A DNA stretch of 64,000 nucleotides from Bradyrhizobium sp. 195 (GCF_023101665.1 NZ_CP082162.1:310001-374000); one strand, 5' to 3'. Counted from the stretch's first letter, positions 34,847-45,504 are shown. Notes: generated by a model from the letters alone, not told the origin. A program made the numbers and translations.

Positions 34847-35610
34847 CGGGCGTCCCCCCGTGCCGGATAGACGGGGCCGTCGGCCTGCGGCCGGGCCGTC
34901 CGCCTGCACAGATACACTTCCTCCTCCGGATGCGCCGCGATGGCAAAGCCTGCGCTGCGCAGCATGGCCTCGACGCAGGCGCGGTTGGGCACCCACCAAT
35001 TGGTCGGATCATCGGCGTATTTGTGCTCGATGAAGTGCAGTTTCGGGTACCCAGCGGAATCGAACTGATCCGTGGTCCAGAAATCGTAATTGGTTTCGAC
35101 CGCATCGATGCGACTGTCTCCCCGTTGCATCGATTGGAACAAGAGGAGGTCAGCCGCCACGTGCTCGTGGATGAGGTCCAGTGCGAGCAGCGGATGACGC
35201 AAATGGTAGAGCACCCCCATGAAGATCACGAGATCGAATTTCTCGCGGAGTTGCCCGACATCATAAGCCGACATCTTGCGGAATTCGACTTTGAGCCCGT
35301 TGACCTCCGCGGCGAAGCGGGCCTGTGCCAGATACTCCTCGTCCGTGTCCAGGCCCAATACACGTTCGGCGCCGCGACGCTTCATTTCCATGGCGTAGAA
35401 ACCGGCATTGCAGCCGATATCGAGCACGCTCTTGCCTTCGAGACGAGCCGGAATGATGCCGGAGAAGCGCTGCCATTTCACGTTGGGATAATCGCCGAGG
35501 AAATGCGATGGCGCTGTAGGCACGCCTTTCAGGTCCAGATTGTGAAACCAGGGTCCGAGCGCATCGACGCGCTGGCGGATTTCCTCGCGGGAGAGGGCGC
35601 CTCTGGTCAT
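34843..35610 (-). CDS. SAM-dependent methyltransferase (TIGR04290-like)
   Basis: 255 aa class I methyltransferase. SAM-binding motif VLDIGCNAGFYAMEMKRRGA, acidic loop LGLDTDEEYL, then FDLVIFMGVLYHLRHPL. The N-terminal WFHNLDLKGVPTAPSHFLGD and the segment VETNYDFWTTDQFDSAGYP are distinctive of the group found in polysaccharide loci with B12-radical SAM genes; this association is from memory of the family. The start overlaps the nucleotidyltransferase stop (ATGA). It probably methylates a sugar hydroxyl or carboxyl. Confidence 0.85.
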   Translation of the reverse strand: MTRGALSREEIRQRVDALGPWFHNLDLKGVPTAPSHFLGDYPNVKWQRFSGIIPARLEGKSVLDIGCNAGFYAMEMKRRGAERVLGLDTDEEYLAQARFAAEVNGLKVEFRKMSAYDVGQLREKFDLVIFMGVLYHLRHPLLALDLIHEHVAADLLLFQSMQRGDSRIDAVETNYDFWTTDQFDSAGYPKLHFIEHKYADDPTNWWVPNRACVEAMLRSAGFAIAAHPEEEVYLCRRTARPQADGPVYPARGDAR

Positions 35611-36413
35611 GCAATCGCTCCATTGCCCATGGTAGCCGGACGAGCTCCGTCCGGCGATGCGCCCGCCACCCATTGCCTCACCCGCCCGTCGCACGTGCTG
35701 TCGGCAAGGAGGGCCATCGCCGTCCGGTAGCCACCGAGGGTACCGACATCGACGTAGGACTCGCCGGCTTTGACTCCGATGCCGCGGCCACCCGCTGCGA
35801 GATAGGCATTGACCAAAGTCCCGAAATACTCGTCGCGGCGCTCGCGCGCATTCCAGAGCGCCTGAAGTTCGCCAAAGCCGCGTGCGGACATTCTGAAGGC
35901 ACCCCAGATCCAGCGCGATGCCGCATTCGGTTGCTTCACCTGAATTTCGACAACGCGGCCTTCGTCGAGCACGACGGCATCGAAGAATTCGGGGTGCTCG
36001 ACAGGAAACAACAGGAACGAGAGGTCCGCATCCGGCAGGGTCTGCAAGGCGGATTTGGGAAACCACACGGTGTCGGGCAGGCCGACCATCACATCCTCGT
36101 GCTCGCCAACCACCGTGCTTGCCCTGAACACGGCGTCGCACAGTCCCGATGCGTCGGGCTGCACGACGTAGGCGAGCAGGGCGCTGCCATAGTGATCGCC
36201 GAAATATTCGAGAATGTCCGACTTGCCCGGCGAGATCACGAAGCAGATTTTATCGACGCCGCCCAGGATCAGGCGCTCCAGAAGATATTCCGAGACGGCG
36301 CAGGGACGATCCGTGCCGTCGTGGTGCCGGCTGCCGACAGGCAGCAACTCCTTCGAGAAGGCGAGCGGTTGGATGCGACTGCCGCGACCCGCGGCCGGAA
36401 CGATGCCCCACAT
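35607..36413 (-). CDS. Sugar-phosphate nucleotidyltransferase
   Basis: 268 aa NTP_transferase fold: MWGIVPAAGRGSRIQPLAFS with SKELLPVG (nucleotide-binding loop), GVDKICFVISPGKSDI, VVQPDASGLCDAVF, VGLPDTVWFP (metal Asp) and the product-site ESYVDVGTLGGY. Similar to glucose-1-phosphate thymidylyl/uridylyltransferases. The C-terminal 35 residues lack a LbetaH domain, so there is no acetyltransferase partner. It makes the activated sugar for this cluster; which base and sugar are unknown. Confidence 0.87.
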   Translation of the reverse strand: MWGIVPAAGRGSRIQPLAFSKELLPVGSRHHDGTDRPCAVSEYLLERLILGGVDKICFVISPGKSDILEYFGDHYGSALLAYVVQPDASGLCDAVFRASTVVGEHEDVMVGLPDTVWFPKSALQTLPDADLSFLLFPVEHPEFFDAVVLDEGRVVEIQVKQPNAASRWIWGAFRMSARGFGELQALWNARERRDEYFGTLVNAYLAAGGRGIGVKAGESYVDVGTLGGYRTAMALLADSTCDGRVRQWVAGASPDGARPATMGNGAIA

Positions 36414-36415
36414 GA

Positions 36416-37519
36416 TCAGGCCTCCTCGGGTTGCTGCCGACGCGCGCCGCTTGCTGCAGCCTGCTCGAGCAGAGATATCAGATCGTCAGCACGCTTGCTC
36501 GATGTGTGTAGTTCCAGGACGCGTTCGCGAGCGCGGTCAGCCATGTGCCGTAATTCTGCATCGCCGACGGTCAGGGCCGCGATCGTATCGTGCTCGTCAC
36601 GTGCAATGAGGATCTCTTCACCTGGCTGAAAGAAATCCTCGATCCCCGGCCAATGATCGCTGAGGAGCGGCGCGCCGCAGGCGGCCGCCTCGAACAGGCG
36701 GCCCGAGGGACACCAGCCCATCTCCACCATCGCGCGCCGGGTGACGTTGAGCGTCAGGCGGGACGATGCAAAGAACGGGGCGTGCTCCGATGGAGGCAAG
36801 TGTCGCACGAAATAGACATTCGGCGACCAAGGGAAACTATCCGGATATTGCGCACCCGCGATGAGAAAACGAAGATCCTGGCGCGCCTGCGCGGGCACGA
36901 CGAAAAGCTTTGCGAGCGTGTGTTGACGATCCTCGGAGTACGTGCCGAGGTAGGACAGATCCGCGCGATAATGCGGTTGGGGCGGGACCGGCCGATGAAC
37001 ATCGCTGTCCACATGGCCGTACAGGGGGCGGACGTCACGCGCTCCAAGTCTGCCGCGGAATTCGCTGGCGATGCGAGGTCCGCCGGTGAAGCTGAGGACG
37101 AGGGCGAAATCCTGCAGGCCGCGCGGCCCAATATAATCGACCGCTTCGCCCGCCATTAGTCTTGCCAGCGTCACCGGCGTATCGAGATCGTAGAACACGG
37201 GCACCGCGCGCCCTGCGGAGATGGTCAGATCGGTGGCCGCCAGGGCGTCCGGACAATAGGACGTCACGATTGCGACGTCGGCATCGCGAACGGCATCGCT
37301 GGCGTTCGGACGGACATCTTCCCAGTTCGAGAACAGCCGGAGCTCACCGCCCGGCAGTTCATGCAGGTCGCGGGCGCCAGCATAATATGGGACGTCCCGC
37401 TCGAAGAAGACGATACTGTGGCCGGACCGCGCGAGATGCTTGCACAGGCCACGCCAAAGCGTGGCGTGCCCGTTACCCCAGGAGGAGGAGATTGTCAGTC
37501 CGAAAATGACAATCTTCAC
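36416..37519 (-). CDS. CgeB-type glycosyltransferase
   Basis: 367 aa, fourth CgeB-like enzyme. KIVIFGLTISSSWGNGHATL, FFERDVPYYAGARDL, PVFYDLDTPVTLARL, LSYLGTYSEDRQHTL and donor site CPSGRLFEAAACGAPLLSDH. It is clearly a paralogue of 24590-25714 (same order of motifs, LSYLGTYSEDRQ versus a near-identical segment). The two lie about 12 kb apart at opposite ends of the cluster, suggesting duplication within it. It overlaps the phosphatase gene upstream by four bases. Confidence 0.86.
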   Translation of the reverse strand: MKIVIFGLTISSSWGNGHATLWRGLCKHLARSGHSIVFFERDVPYYAGARDLHELPGGELRLFSNWEDVRPNASDAVRDADVAIVTSYCPDALAATDLTISAGRAVPVFYDLDTPVTLARLMAGEAVDYIGPRGLQDFALVLSFTGGPRIASEFRGRLGARDVRPLYGHVDSDVHRPVPPQPHYRADLSYLGTYSEDRQHTLAKLFVVPAQARQDLRFLIAGAQYPDSFPWSPNVYFVRHLPPSEHAPFFASSRLTLNVTRRAMVEMGWCPSGRLFEAAACGAPLLSDHWPGIEDFFQPGEEILIARDEHDTIAALTVGDAELRHMADRARERVLELHTSSKRADDLISLLEQAAASGARRQQPEEA

Positions 37520-38111
37520 GCCGGCACCCGCTGGTTGATCCCTCTGACCCGCACTCCACGATGATCCACGCTTAGAGTACTGATGCTGGCAGGGTCGATC
37601 TCGATGGAGAGAAAGTCGTCGAGCTGCCTGCGCGAGTAATGGAGGAGGGCCGCGCGGATCGGCTCGGCGTGACTGACCGCGATGACAATCTCGCTATCCC
37701 GATCGCTGCGCAATTGCTCCAGATGACCGACGACCCGCCTTTGAAGCGCTCGCATACTCTCGCCTCCGGGCGGACGGCTGGTGCTACGTCGTCTATTCCA
37801 GCGCGACCATCGCGGGTCGCTGCCGAGATCCTCGAAGGACCGGCCCGTCCATTCGCCATAATCGAGTTCGTCCAGAGCAGGTACGATTTCGACCGGCAGT
37901 CGGAGATAGGCGGAGAGGATGCAAGCCGACTGCATGCAGCGCCGCTGCGGGCTCGACTGAATCAACGTCGGCGACGGGGTGATAGTCTCGGCACAGCGTG
38001 CGATCTCGCTAGTGCCGAGCTCGTCGAGCTCCACACCCTTCATCCGGCCGCACAGCATCCGGCCGAGCAGAGCATGATGACCATGACGGACGAGATGAAT
38101 GGTCCGCGCCA

Positions 38112-38112
<1 letters not shown>
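37516..38112 (-). CDS. Histidine phosphatase superfamily protein
   Basis: 198 aa. The phosphohistidine motif is HLVRHGHHALLG, with Arg of SPQRRCMQSA, the acid EDLGS/GEWTG region and the second His in VSHAEPIRAAL. Directly downstream of inositol-phosphate synthase (overlap TGATG), it may dephosphorylate the inositol phosphate product or a sugar phosphate. Inositol monophosphatases usually belong to another superfamily, so this would be a substitute (inference). GTG 38115 is an alternative start. Confidence 0.85.
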
Positions 38113-39212
<1,100 letters not shown>

Positions 39213-39262
39213 GGAATGAAACCCTCCCGGAAACAGGCGGCGTCGGTGTAAGTACGTCGGCG

Positions 39263-39287
39263 AACGTGCGGAAGGTATGTTCGTTCC
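39263..39287 (-). promoter_or_regulatory. EcfG-type promoter of the inositol/glycan operon (GGAAC-N16-CGTT)
   Basis: Minus-strand GGAAC (39283-39287) and CGTT (39263-39266), exact consensus with a 16-base spacer, 51 bases before the ino1 ATG. The remainder of 39213-39549 contains only short unsupported frames. Confidence 0.7.
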
Positions 39288-39549
39288 TGATGGGGAGATG
39301 CGAGCGTCGCGCCGCGAGCGACTCAGGGCCCACAGAATACGCCGAGCTTAACATGGGATAGAATCCTGAGCCGTTTGCACGGAACGGAAGAGCTTTCATG
39401 ATGAAGATGAAGAAGATGATGCTGGACGCACGGGTTCGCTTCGCGTCCGAAGAACAAATCCATCGGGGGCGCGTTTGTCGGCCTATGGTCCGAGCGATGG
39501 CAAGCTCATCGCGCGGCCGGGCCAGCAAGACCAGCAAGGGAGGTGCAAG

Positions 39550-39837
39550 ATGGCGTCCAGAGCACAGAATAGCGGCGGTCGACAGACAACCGATCATGAC
39601 GTCATCCGGAAATGGACCGAGGAGCGGGGCGGCAAGCCGGCGACGGTCAAGGCAACAGAAGAGGATGGTCACGCAGGAATCCTGCGCATCGATTTCGATC
39701 CGCCGGATGGCGGGCTCGACCGCGTCGGCTGGGACGAGTTCTTCGAGAAGTTCGACGAGGCCGGAATTGCGTTCCTTCATCAGGACCGGACCAAGAACGG
39801 CGAACTGAGCCGCTTCCACAAGTTCGTGCGGCGGTAG
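39550..39837 (+). CDS. Conserved small protein (95 aa)
   Basis: Hydrophilic cytoplasmic protein with GGGAGGTG seven bases before the ATG. The middle reads DHDVIRKWTEERGGKPATVK and ILRIDFDPPDGGLDRVGWDE, ending with FFEKFDEAGIAFLHQD and FHKFVRR. The pattern is of a family widespread in Bradyrhizobium that databases have sometimes labelled as glucan-branching protein without reason. No catalytic motif is seen. It is separated from the next gene by 14 bases and probably co-transcribed with it. Confidence 0.75.
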   Translation: MASRAQNSGGRQTTDHDVIRKWTEERGGKPATVKATEEDGHAGILRIDFDPPDGGLDRVGWDEFFEKFDEAGIAFLHQDRTKNGELSRFHKFVRR

Positions 39838-39851
39838 CCCGGACCCGCGCC

Positions 39852-40766
39852 ATGTCGAGCGGTTGGATCGACGCGATGCGTGCGGGCGATTTCGCTCGCG
39901 CTTGGGAAATCAATGATCGTGATCTAATTGAGATCGCGCACCCGCCCAAGCACATGGGGCCGCGCCACCTCCAGCGGATCTGGCGGGGGGAAGACCTGAA
40001 CGGCAAGAACGTGCTGGTCCGTTGTTACCATGGGCTGGGCGATACCATCCAGTTCCTTCGCTTCATGCGGCCGCTCCGGGATATTGCGCGCAGCGTCACG
40101 ATCTGGTGCCAGAGCGAGCTTCTGCCGTTGGTCGAGCGAACGGATGGCGTCGATCGTGCCTTTGCTCTCCATGACGGTGCGCCTGATCATCAGTTCGAGG
40201 TGGATATCGAGATTATGGAGGTGCCACACGCCGTGAAGGCGAGGCGGGACCAGATCGAGATGCGGATACCTTATCTGGCGCTGCCGTCAGCGGTCGCGCC
40301 GACGCTCCCGCAAGGCGGAGGTCGTGCCGTCGGGCTGGTTTGGGAAGTCGGAAATTGGGACAAGCGTCGGACGATACCATCCGCGCTGTTGCGGCGCCTG
40401 GTCGTTCCAGGCGTAACGCTTTGCTCGCTCCAGCTCGGGGCCGGCGCGGCCGAACTGGCCGAGATCGGCGCGATCGACATCAGCACGCCTGACGTTGTGG
40501 CTCTCGGTCACGTCCTGCAGCAGCTCGATCTCGTGGTTTGCGTCGACACGATGGTTGCGCATCTTGCCGGAGCCCTTGGGTATGATGCATGGGTCTTGTT
40601 GCATGCTGATTGCGACTGGCGCTGGCCATTAGCCGGATCTCGCTCCTCATGGTATCCTAGCCTGACGCTGTTTCATCAGAGAGTGTCGGGCGACTGGGAT
40701 CATGTCATTTCCGACGTGCGCAACGCCTTGGTTGGGCGCGTCTCGGAGCTTCAAGGCGTCGTTTGA
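39852..40766 (+). CDS. Glycosyltransferase family 9-like protein
   Basis: 304 aa. The middle part resembles ADP-heptose:LPS heptosyltransferase/TPR-glycosyltransferase proteins. NVLVRCYHGLGDTIQFLRFM stands at the start of the acceptor domain, then VTIWCQSELLPLV, VGLVWEVGNWDKRRTIPSAL (phosphate-binding loop) and LVVCVDTMVAHLAGALG (donor site D-T). The N-terminal 40 residues may be the last TPR of a once longer protein. It lies just upstream of and divergent from the inositol cluster, so it may add to its product or to LPS. Confidence 0.72.
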   Translation: MSSGWIDAMRAGDFARAWEINDRDLIEIAHPPKHMGPRHLQRIWRGEDLNGKNVLVRCYHGLGDTIQFLRFMRPLRDIARSVTIWCQSELLPLVERTDGVDRAFALHDGAPDHQFEVDIEIMEVPHAVKARRDQIEMRIPYLALPSAVAPTLPQGGGRAVGLVWEVGNWDKRRTIPSALLRRLVVPGVTLCSLQLGAGAAELAEIGAIDISTPDVVALGHVLQQLDLVVCVDTMVAHLAGALGYDAWVLLHADCDWRWPLAGSRSSWYPSLTLFHQRVSGDWDHVISDVRNALVGRVSELQGVV

Positions 40767-41123
40767 AGGCTCAAGCGAGCGTAGTCTGCGGCCTGAAATG
40801 GGGCGGTTGGGCAGCCTCGCGGTTGGGCTGAGTTCCCAGATAAGTCGGATCAAATCTTGGGGCCGCACAAGTCCCGGCCAATTCATGATGGTGATGGATT
40901 TGCCGTGCCATTGCAGCAGGCTGCATCGAGGCAGTTCCTGGATGGTACGGTCGGCAGGACAGGGGAGATACTGCGCGCCGCACCAGGTTGCTATCGACAC
41001 GAGGTCGGTAAAGCGCCAGGAGATTGGCAATGTCGCCGCCACGACGCAGTCTCAAAATCTGCTATTCCCGGCAGGGCTTGAACGTCTATATGGTCTCCAT
41101 GTTGTCTTATCGCTTTCCGGCCC

Positions 41124-41213
41124 CCATGATGGATTGGAGCGAGAGTTCAAATTCTTCAATTGGATGGAAGGCGGCGTGTGCACAACGTGTGCATCGGAGA
41201 TCAAACGAAATCT
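41124..41213 (+). repeat. Dispersed 90-bp repeat, copy B
   Basis: Partner of 411-500; it begins CATGATGGATTGGAGCGAGA. It precedes an IS110 remnant by about 190 bases. The surrounding 40767-41404 has an open frame of 185 codons (40702-41259) ending in this repeat, but nothing in it is recognisable. Confidence 0.6.
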
Positions 41214-41404
41214 CAGCACAGGTAACGTGAGCAGGCCCGTGGCGCATGGCACGATCTGAGTTTCGGAGGGCAGGAGGCGGGACAGTGCTTGCGGGCGGTG
41301 GTCATCTGTTCGGCGCGGAATGATCAGATATCGAGGATTTGGCTCCCGCGATTGCGCAGTCGCCGCAAGTGGGGTAGCCGCGCGTCGGCCCTTAGTCGCG
41401 CCTG

Positions 41405-41839
41405 CGCGCGCGCAGTTTGCGGAAATGATCGAGCGCGACGAGCAAACGGCTGGACGCGATCCCTGGCGTCGGGCCGGCGCTGGCAACAGCGCTTGTCGCG
41501 AGCGTTGCCGATGCCAAGGTCTTCCGATCAGGTCGGGATTTCTCGGCCTGGGTTGGGCTCGTGCCGAAGCAGAACTCGAGCGGAGGCAAGGACAAGCTTG
41601 GCAGTATCAGCAAGCAGGGCGATCGCTATTTGCGCAGCCTGTTCACGGCAGGCGCACTCGCCGTGATCCGCTATGCCAAGATCCATGGCACGGGGCATCG
41701 GCCCTGGCTCACCGCGTTGCTGGCGCGGCGACCCACCAAGGTCGCCGCCATCGCACTCGCCAACAAACTCGCCAGGATGGCATGGGCGATGATGGCCAGG
41801 AACGAACGCTACAAGGAACCCGCCGCTCCCACGGCGTAA
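41405..41839 (+). mobile_element. IS110-family transposase, C-terminal remnant
   Basis: The frame carries the transposase_20 (IS116/IS110/IS902) region: LDAIPGVGPALATALVASVA, FSAWVGLVPKQNSSGGKDKL, SKQGDRYLRSLFTAGALAVI and LARRPTKVAAIALANKLARM, ending in ARNERYKEP. The N-terminal DEDD catalytic half is missing and a stop interrupts the frame upstream near 41425, so the element is inactive. No terminal inverted repeats are expected for this family. Confidence 0.8.
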
Positions 41840-41942
41840 ACGAGACCACAGCCGGACACACCGGTGTGACGTAACGGTTGGAAGGGCGAACAGCACTTAA
41901 TGCAGCGCGGTCGATCCGGCGATCAGGACAACCCACATGGGC

Positions 41943-42256
41943 CATGGCATCTTCGAATGCGTGCTTTTGATCGGGACCTGATCCGCGGAGGGCAATATGG
42001 CCAGCGGTCATGTGAACCGCGCAAACAGGCCGAACACATGGCCGCTTCGACCAACGCCGCAAAGTGAAGATTCTCCTTGCCAACCAGGAGCCGTCCACAC
42101 ATGGCATCTTCGAATGCGTGCTTTTGATCGGGACCTGATCCGCGGAGGGCAATATGGCCAGCGGTCATGTGAACCGCGCAAACAGGCCGAACACATGGCC
42201 GCTTCGACCAACGCCGCAAAGTGAAGATTCTCCTTGCCAACCAGGAGCCGTCCACA
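41943..42256. repeat. Tandem duplication, two 157-bp units
   Basis: Units 41943-42099 and 42100-42256 appear identical; both begin CATGGCATCTTCGAATGCGT, and a third partial unit starts CATGGC at 42257. The unit holds short open frames on both strands but no recognisable protein. It follows the IS110 remnant by about 100 bases. 42257-42686 contains no supported gene. Confidence 0.85.
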
Positions 42257-42686
42257 CATGGCCCATTAGCGACATGTTGCGCTGCCGCACGAACTCGGTC
42301 GCTGTAAGGGCAAAGCGGACATTGCGTTCGTCGTATCGCGCGAATATCTCGCTCCGGCTTTGAGCGTCGGAAATTCATCAGTGAGGGACCGATGAAAGTC
42401 GCATTGCCTTACCTTGGAATTGCGCTCTCTGCTCGCTCACGGTCTGGTTGGTAAGTCTGGTGCTGTAGGCCCGCTTCTTGGTGTTCTCCTAGGGCTCGTC
42501 AGCGAGAAGCTCCGCTTCTATCAGGCTGTAGATCTCAATCGAATATCCGGGCCGGATAATAAGCGGCGCTCGGTTGCGCATATGCCCGCGTGCGTACGCG
42601 CTGCATAGGCGTTCATGAACCTAAACAACGGGTTCGCGCGTTGCTTCCGGGGCGACAAACAAGGAATCAAAAAGGGAGTAACGTCT

Positions 42687-42782
42687 ATGCGTAAAGTGAT
42701 CTTTGGTGCGGCAAGTGCATTAGCTCTTGCCTCGCCGGCAATGGCCAACGGGGTAACGCTGCCAAGTTTGCCTGTGCCATAG
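42687..42782 (+). CDS. Signal-peptide-only small ORF (31 aa), possibly truncated
   Basis: MRKVIFGAASALALASPAMA is a good signal peptide, preceded by AAAGGGAG. Only eleven residues (NGVTLPSLPVP) follow before TAG. It is either a very small exported peptide or the front of a broken gene. Confidence 0.35.
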   Translation: MRKVIFGAASALALASPAMANGVTLPSLPVP

Positions 42783-43896
42783 GAACGATGGCCGCGGCAG
42801 CTTTCCGCACCTGGAAAATGCCATGCGGCATGTTGCGTAACGCGGTCGATTTGTCCGGCATTGCTCGCGCAGTTTACGAGATCGATTACCAGACCGACAA
42901 AGACGCGGATGATCGAGCCGAGAAATTTCTAGATGCGCACCCTATTGTAGAGGTCTGGGACGGTCCCGCAGGCGAAGAAGTAAGCGACCGTAGCACTTGT
43001 TCAGCTTGCTCCTTGGTCAAACTGGCTGCCCAGGCGGTCCCGATCAATGCTGGCCCCTGCGTTCTCGATCGTAGACCCATCCAACCCCTGCATGCTCCAA
43101 ACGCCCGGCGGCCCGTGCGAACTATTAAATCATTCTGCGGCCTTCAGCCCCTGTTCCGTGGGGTCGTAGCGCTGCCCGTTCTTCACCAGGCAGCCACCCT
43201 CAACCATCTTGTGGCCAAACACAGCGAACATGCCGGTTGGCTGCCACTCGGGTGATGCCGTCTCTGCGCTCGACGAGAAAGCCGTAGACTCGCGCCAGCC
43301 GTAGCGGCTTGAGCATGCCAGGAATGAGGATGATGGAGTTGGTCATTGCTTCCCAAGCGCGCGCCATCGTGAACGTTCCGAAGCGCAGCCGTGGCGACGA
43401 GCACCGAGGCGGGGCTTACAGTTTGAGAAAGCTACGGCGAGCGGGACGAGCGGCTTCACTCTGGGCTTGCAACAAAGAAACGGCCCCAGGCCAAGGGGAA
43501 GGACCCAGGGCTGGGGCCGCTCCGGGCTAACAATTAGATAGCCGGATACGTCTAAAACGCATGCAGATCAAACCCGCGTCGGATCGTGACAGTTCCTATG
43601 CCCCTGCTTTCGAGGCGGGTGGGCCTCGCCCGAAGGGCAGCGGTGCGCTCAACCGGCTTTAGAGGCGGTTGAGGCTCCGAGGGCGACGAGGCGTCGAGCC
43701 ACCTGTGAAGTTACAGGGGTTCGCCTGCCACCGTCGAAGCTAGAACCTCGGCGGACTTCCCGTGAGCTAGTGTGCACGCCTGCGTACCGTAGCCTGTCAG
43801 GTGGTCCGCGTGACGGATACGAAAGGGGCGTGTTGCGCCCCGCCTGCCTCATCGCGTGCAAGAGTGGCTGAGGAGAGGCCGCCAGTTGAGGCGGCC
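42783..43896. other. Gene-poor region with gene debris and hairpins
   Basis: A plus-strand frame at 42788-43255 includes IDYQTDKDADDRAEKFLDAH and VEVWDGP, like a fragment of small rhizobial proteins with an EVWxGxR ending. A minus-strand stretch near 43140-43250 reads FAVFGHKMVEGGCLVKNGQR. Neither is a complete gene. A 9-bp stem CGGCCCCAG/CTGGGGCCG lies at 43481-43519, a 6-bp CAACCG/CGGTTG hairpin near 43650-43671 and GGGGCG-TGTTG-CGCCCC at 43825-43841. Confidence 0.45.
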
Positions 43897-44079
43897 TCAC
43901 TCCGCGGCGTCCTGCACGGTGCGGATTTGCTCGGCGCGACGGGCAAGATCGTCATAGGTCTTGGCGACCTTGCGCAAGCTTTCCTTCGCCTCGCGATGCT
44001 CGCAATTATCGGCCTTGGTGCGAAACTCCTCCGCTCGCATTCGCCAATACTTTGGCGGGTGCATACGCTCGATGCCCAT
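43897..44079 (-). CDS. Small conserved protein (60 aa)
   Basis: Opens MGIERMHPPKYWRMRAEEFR, followed by TKADNCEHREAKESLRKVA and YDDLARRAEQIR; a highly charged helical protein. I recognise the YWRxRAEE...YDxLARRAE pattern from many Bradyrhizobium small proteins of unknown function. ATG 44079 was chosen; the frame open upstream to 44355 has no matching sequence. A GGAAC-N16-CATT element lies 37-61 bases before the ATG. Confidence 0.65.
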   Translation of the reverse strand: MGIERMHPPKYWRMRAEEFRTKADNCEHREAKESLRKVAKTYDDLARRAEQIRTVQDAAE

Positions 44080-44115
44080 AGCGCCAATCCCTGAATTTGG
44101 TCCTTCATGCCGATT

Positions 44116-44140
44116 AATGGACCTTCGGTCCAAGTGTTCC
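44116..44140 (-). promoter_or_regulatory. Weak EcfG-like element (GGAAC-N16-CATT)
   Basis: Minus-strand GGAAC (44136-44140) and CATT (44116-44119), one mismatch from CGTT, upstream of the 60-aa gene. Confidence 0.35.
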
Positions 44141-44369
44141 GGCGGCCTACTAAAGTAGCAAATTGGATTCAGGCGCTCGAAACAAACTAGGCCACTGAGG
44201 TCGGAAACAGGCCAGCGCCTGGGGGACTGGCCGAAATAAGCCACTCTGAAAATCAAAATAGGCCACTTAAACTGCCTATGATTTTCGATCTGCCTCAAGG
44301 CACCGTTGGGAGGCCGGAATGGCATGTGAACACATCGCTGCCTTTTTGGATTCAATTTTCGGAGGCGGC

Positions 44370-44540
44370 ATGAACGCCCTCAAGCCTCCTTACGTTATCA
44401 AAGTGGTGAATACGGTGCACCTGGCACCAGAGCTTAAGGAGTTGATCCGGGATCTTTCGTCGGCGATGGCGGAGACGCGAATGCGTCGGCTTGCCCGTAC
44501 AGGCGAGGACGTTGTGGCTAGTCTTGAGATCGCGAAGTAG
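44370..44540 (+). CDS. Hypothetical protein (56 aa)
   Basis: MNALKPPYVIKVVNTVHLAP followed by a helical segment (ELKELIRDLSSAMAETRMRR) and ending VVASLEIAK. GGAGGC lies 5 bases before the ATG. Unrecognised. The composition is protein-like and lower in GC than the oxidase region; it may belong to a mobile element. Confidence 0.35.
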   Translation: MNALKPPYVIKVVNTVHLAPELKELIRDLSSAMAETRMRRLARTGEDVVASLEIAK

Positions 44541-44649
44541 GGACACGCAATTTCGGCTGTTTGGGCCGCTCAACGTTACAGGCGGACAAGTCGGCGGACG
44601 CGCGGCAAGTCAGCTATGGACCCTGGCTGTGTGAAAACGCGGCGCCGCT

Positions 44650-45172
44650 GTTATGATTCTCCCGTGATTCTTGGAGGAATTGAATCCACGTCCGGTGCCC
44701 ACGCGGCGCGCCGCCTCTGCGCTGACGAGTTCAGTTCCCAACTCATTGGCAAGACTGGCACCGATCTCGTCCTGCATATCGAATAAGTCCGCGATTGGTT
44801 TGTCGAAACGTTCGGCCCAGACGCGGTTGCCAGTCTCAGTATCAACAAGCTGGCAGTTGATGCGCATCCGGCTTCTACCTAGCTGCACGGCTCGCTCGAG
44901 GACGTAGCGAACGCCGAGATCGCGTCCGATCTGCTTCAGATCGACATGCTTTCCCTTGAAAGTGAAGGCCGTATGCGGCCAATCACGAAGATGCCGGCCA
45001 CCCGCGAACGGTCGGCTGTCAGACTCTCCGTGACGCCGTCAACGAAGTAGTCCTGCTTAGGATCGGGACTGAGATTGACAAACGGCAGAACGACGAGCGA
45101 AGGCTTGTCATGGGCAGGTCTCAGTAGATCGCTGGTGATAGTTGGCGTCTTCCGATCGGGCGCCTCGCGCAC
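44650..45172 (-). pseudogene. Fragment of adenylate-cyclase/TolB-like TPR protein
   Basis: One frame gives PSLVVLPFVNLSPDPKQDYF and VDGVTESL, the start of the TolB-like domain that follows a guanylate-cyclase or HTH domain in rhizobial proteins. After a shift near 44945 a second frame gives QLGRSRMRINCQLVDTETGN and RVWAERFDKPIADLFDMQDE. The effector domain and the TPR repeats are missing. It is a distant paralogue of the intact gene at 58856-60409 (PSVAVLPFSNLSGDPEQEYF, HVWAERYDRS). Confidence 0.75.
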
Positions 45173-45318
45173 AGTCGCATGAATCGGACAGCATTACCAT
45201 TTTGCTTGCTGTAACAGCCGCAGCACGTCCGCAACAGGTCGCCACGCGGCCCTCAGCCGGGACCGGCTTAAAGATCGCTACGGGCCATCAGCAGCCCTTC
45301 ACATCAGCAGACACAACG

Positions 45319-45504
45319 CTAAACAAAGCTTGATAGAAGATTGCAGCTAAAGCTTGTCTGGCTCCGCAAAGCAAGAAGCAACGCGATCACAGTGGTTGCT
45401 GATCCTAATGCAGTCATGAGGTAACACCCGCAGCATGCTCCGATGAGCGCCGCTGCAGCTCCAGTAACCGCGCACGCTATCTGCAGCACCCTCAGGTCTT
45501 GCAA
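45319..45504 (-). CDS. Putative small membrane protein (61 aa), TTG start
   Basis: Two hydrophobic helices (QIACAVTGAAAALIGACCGC and MTALGSATTVIALLLAL) with several Cys. A GGAAGG sequence precedes the TTG. No family is known. It is divergent from the Nramp-like gene. The non-ATG start and lack of homology recognition keep confidence low; 45173-45318 is otherwise empty. Confidence 0.3.
   Translation of the reverse strand: MQDLRVLQIACAVTGAAAALIGACCGCYLMTALGSATTVIALLLALRSQTSFSCNLLSSFV

Noticed and set aside
39213..39549. A gene from ATG 39398 rich in Met/Lys at its start
   Set aside because: The frame reads through the 95-aa gene in another phase and has no domain; the downstream ATG with GGGAGGTG is the better start.
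41943..42256. CRISPR array
   Set aside because: Only two 157-bp adjacent copies with no spacers; no short regular repeats or cas genes in the window.
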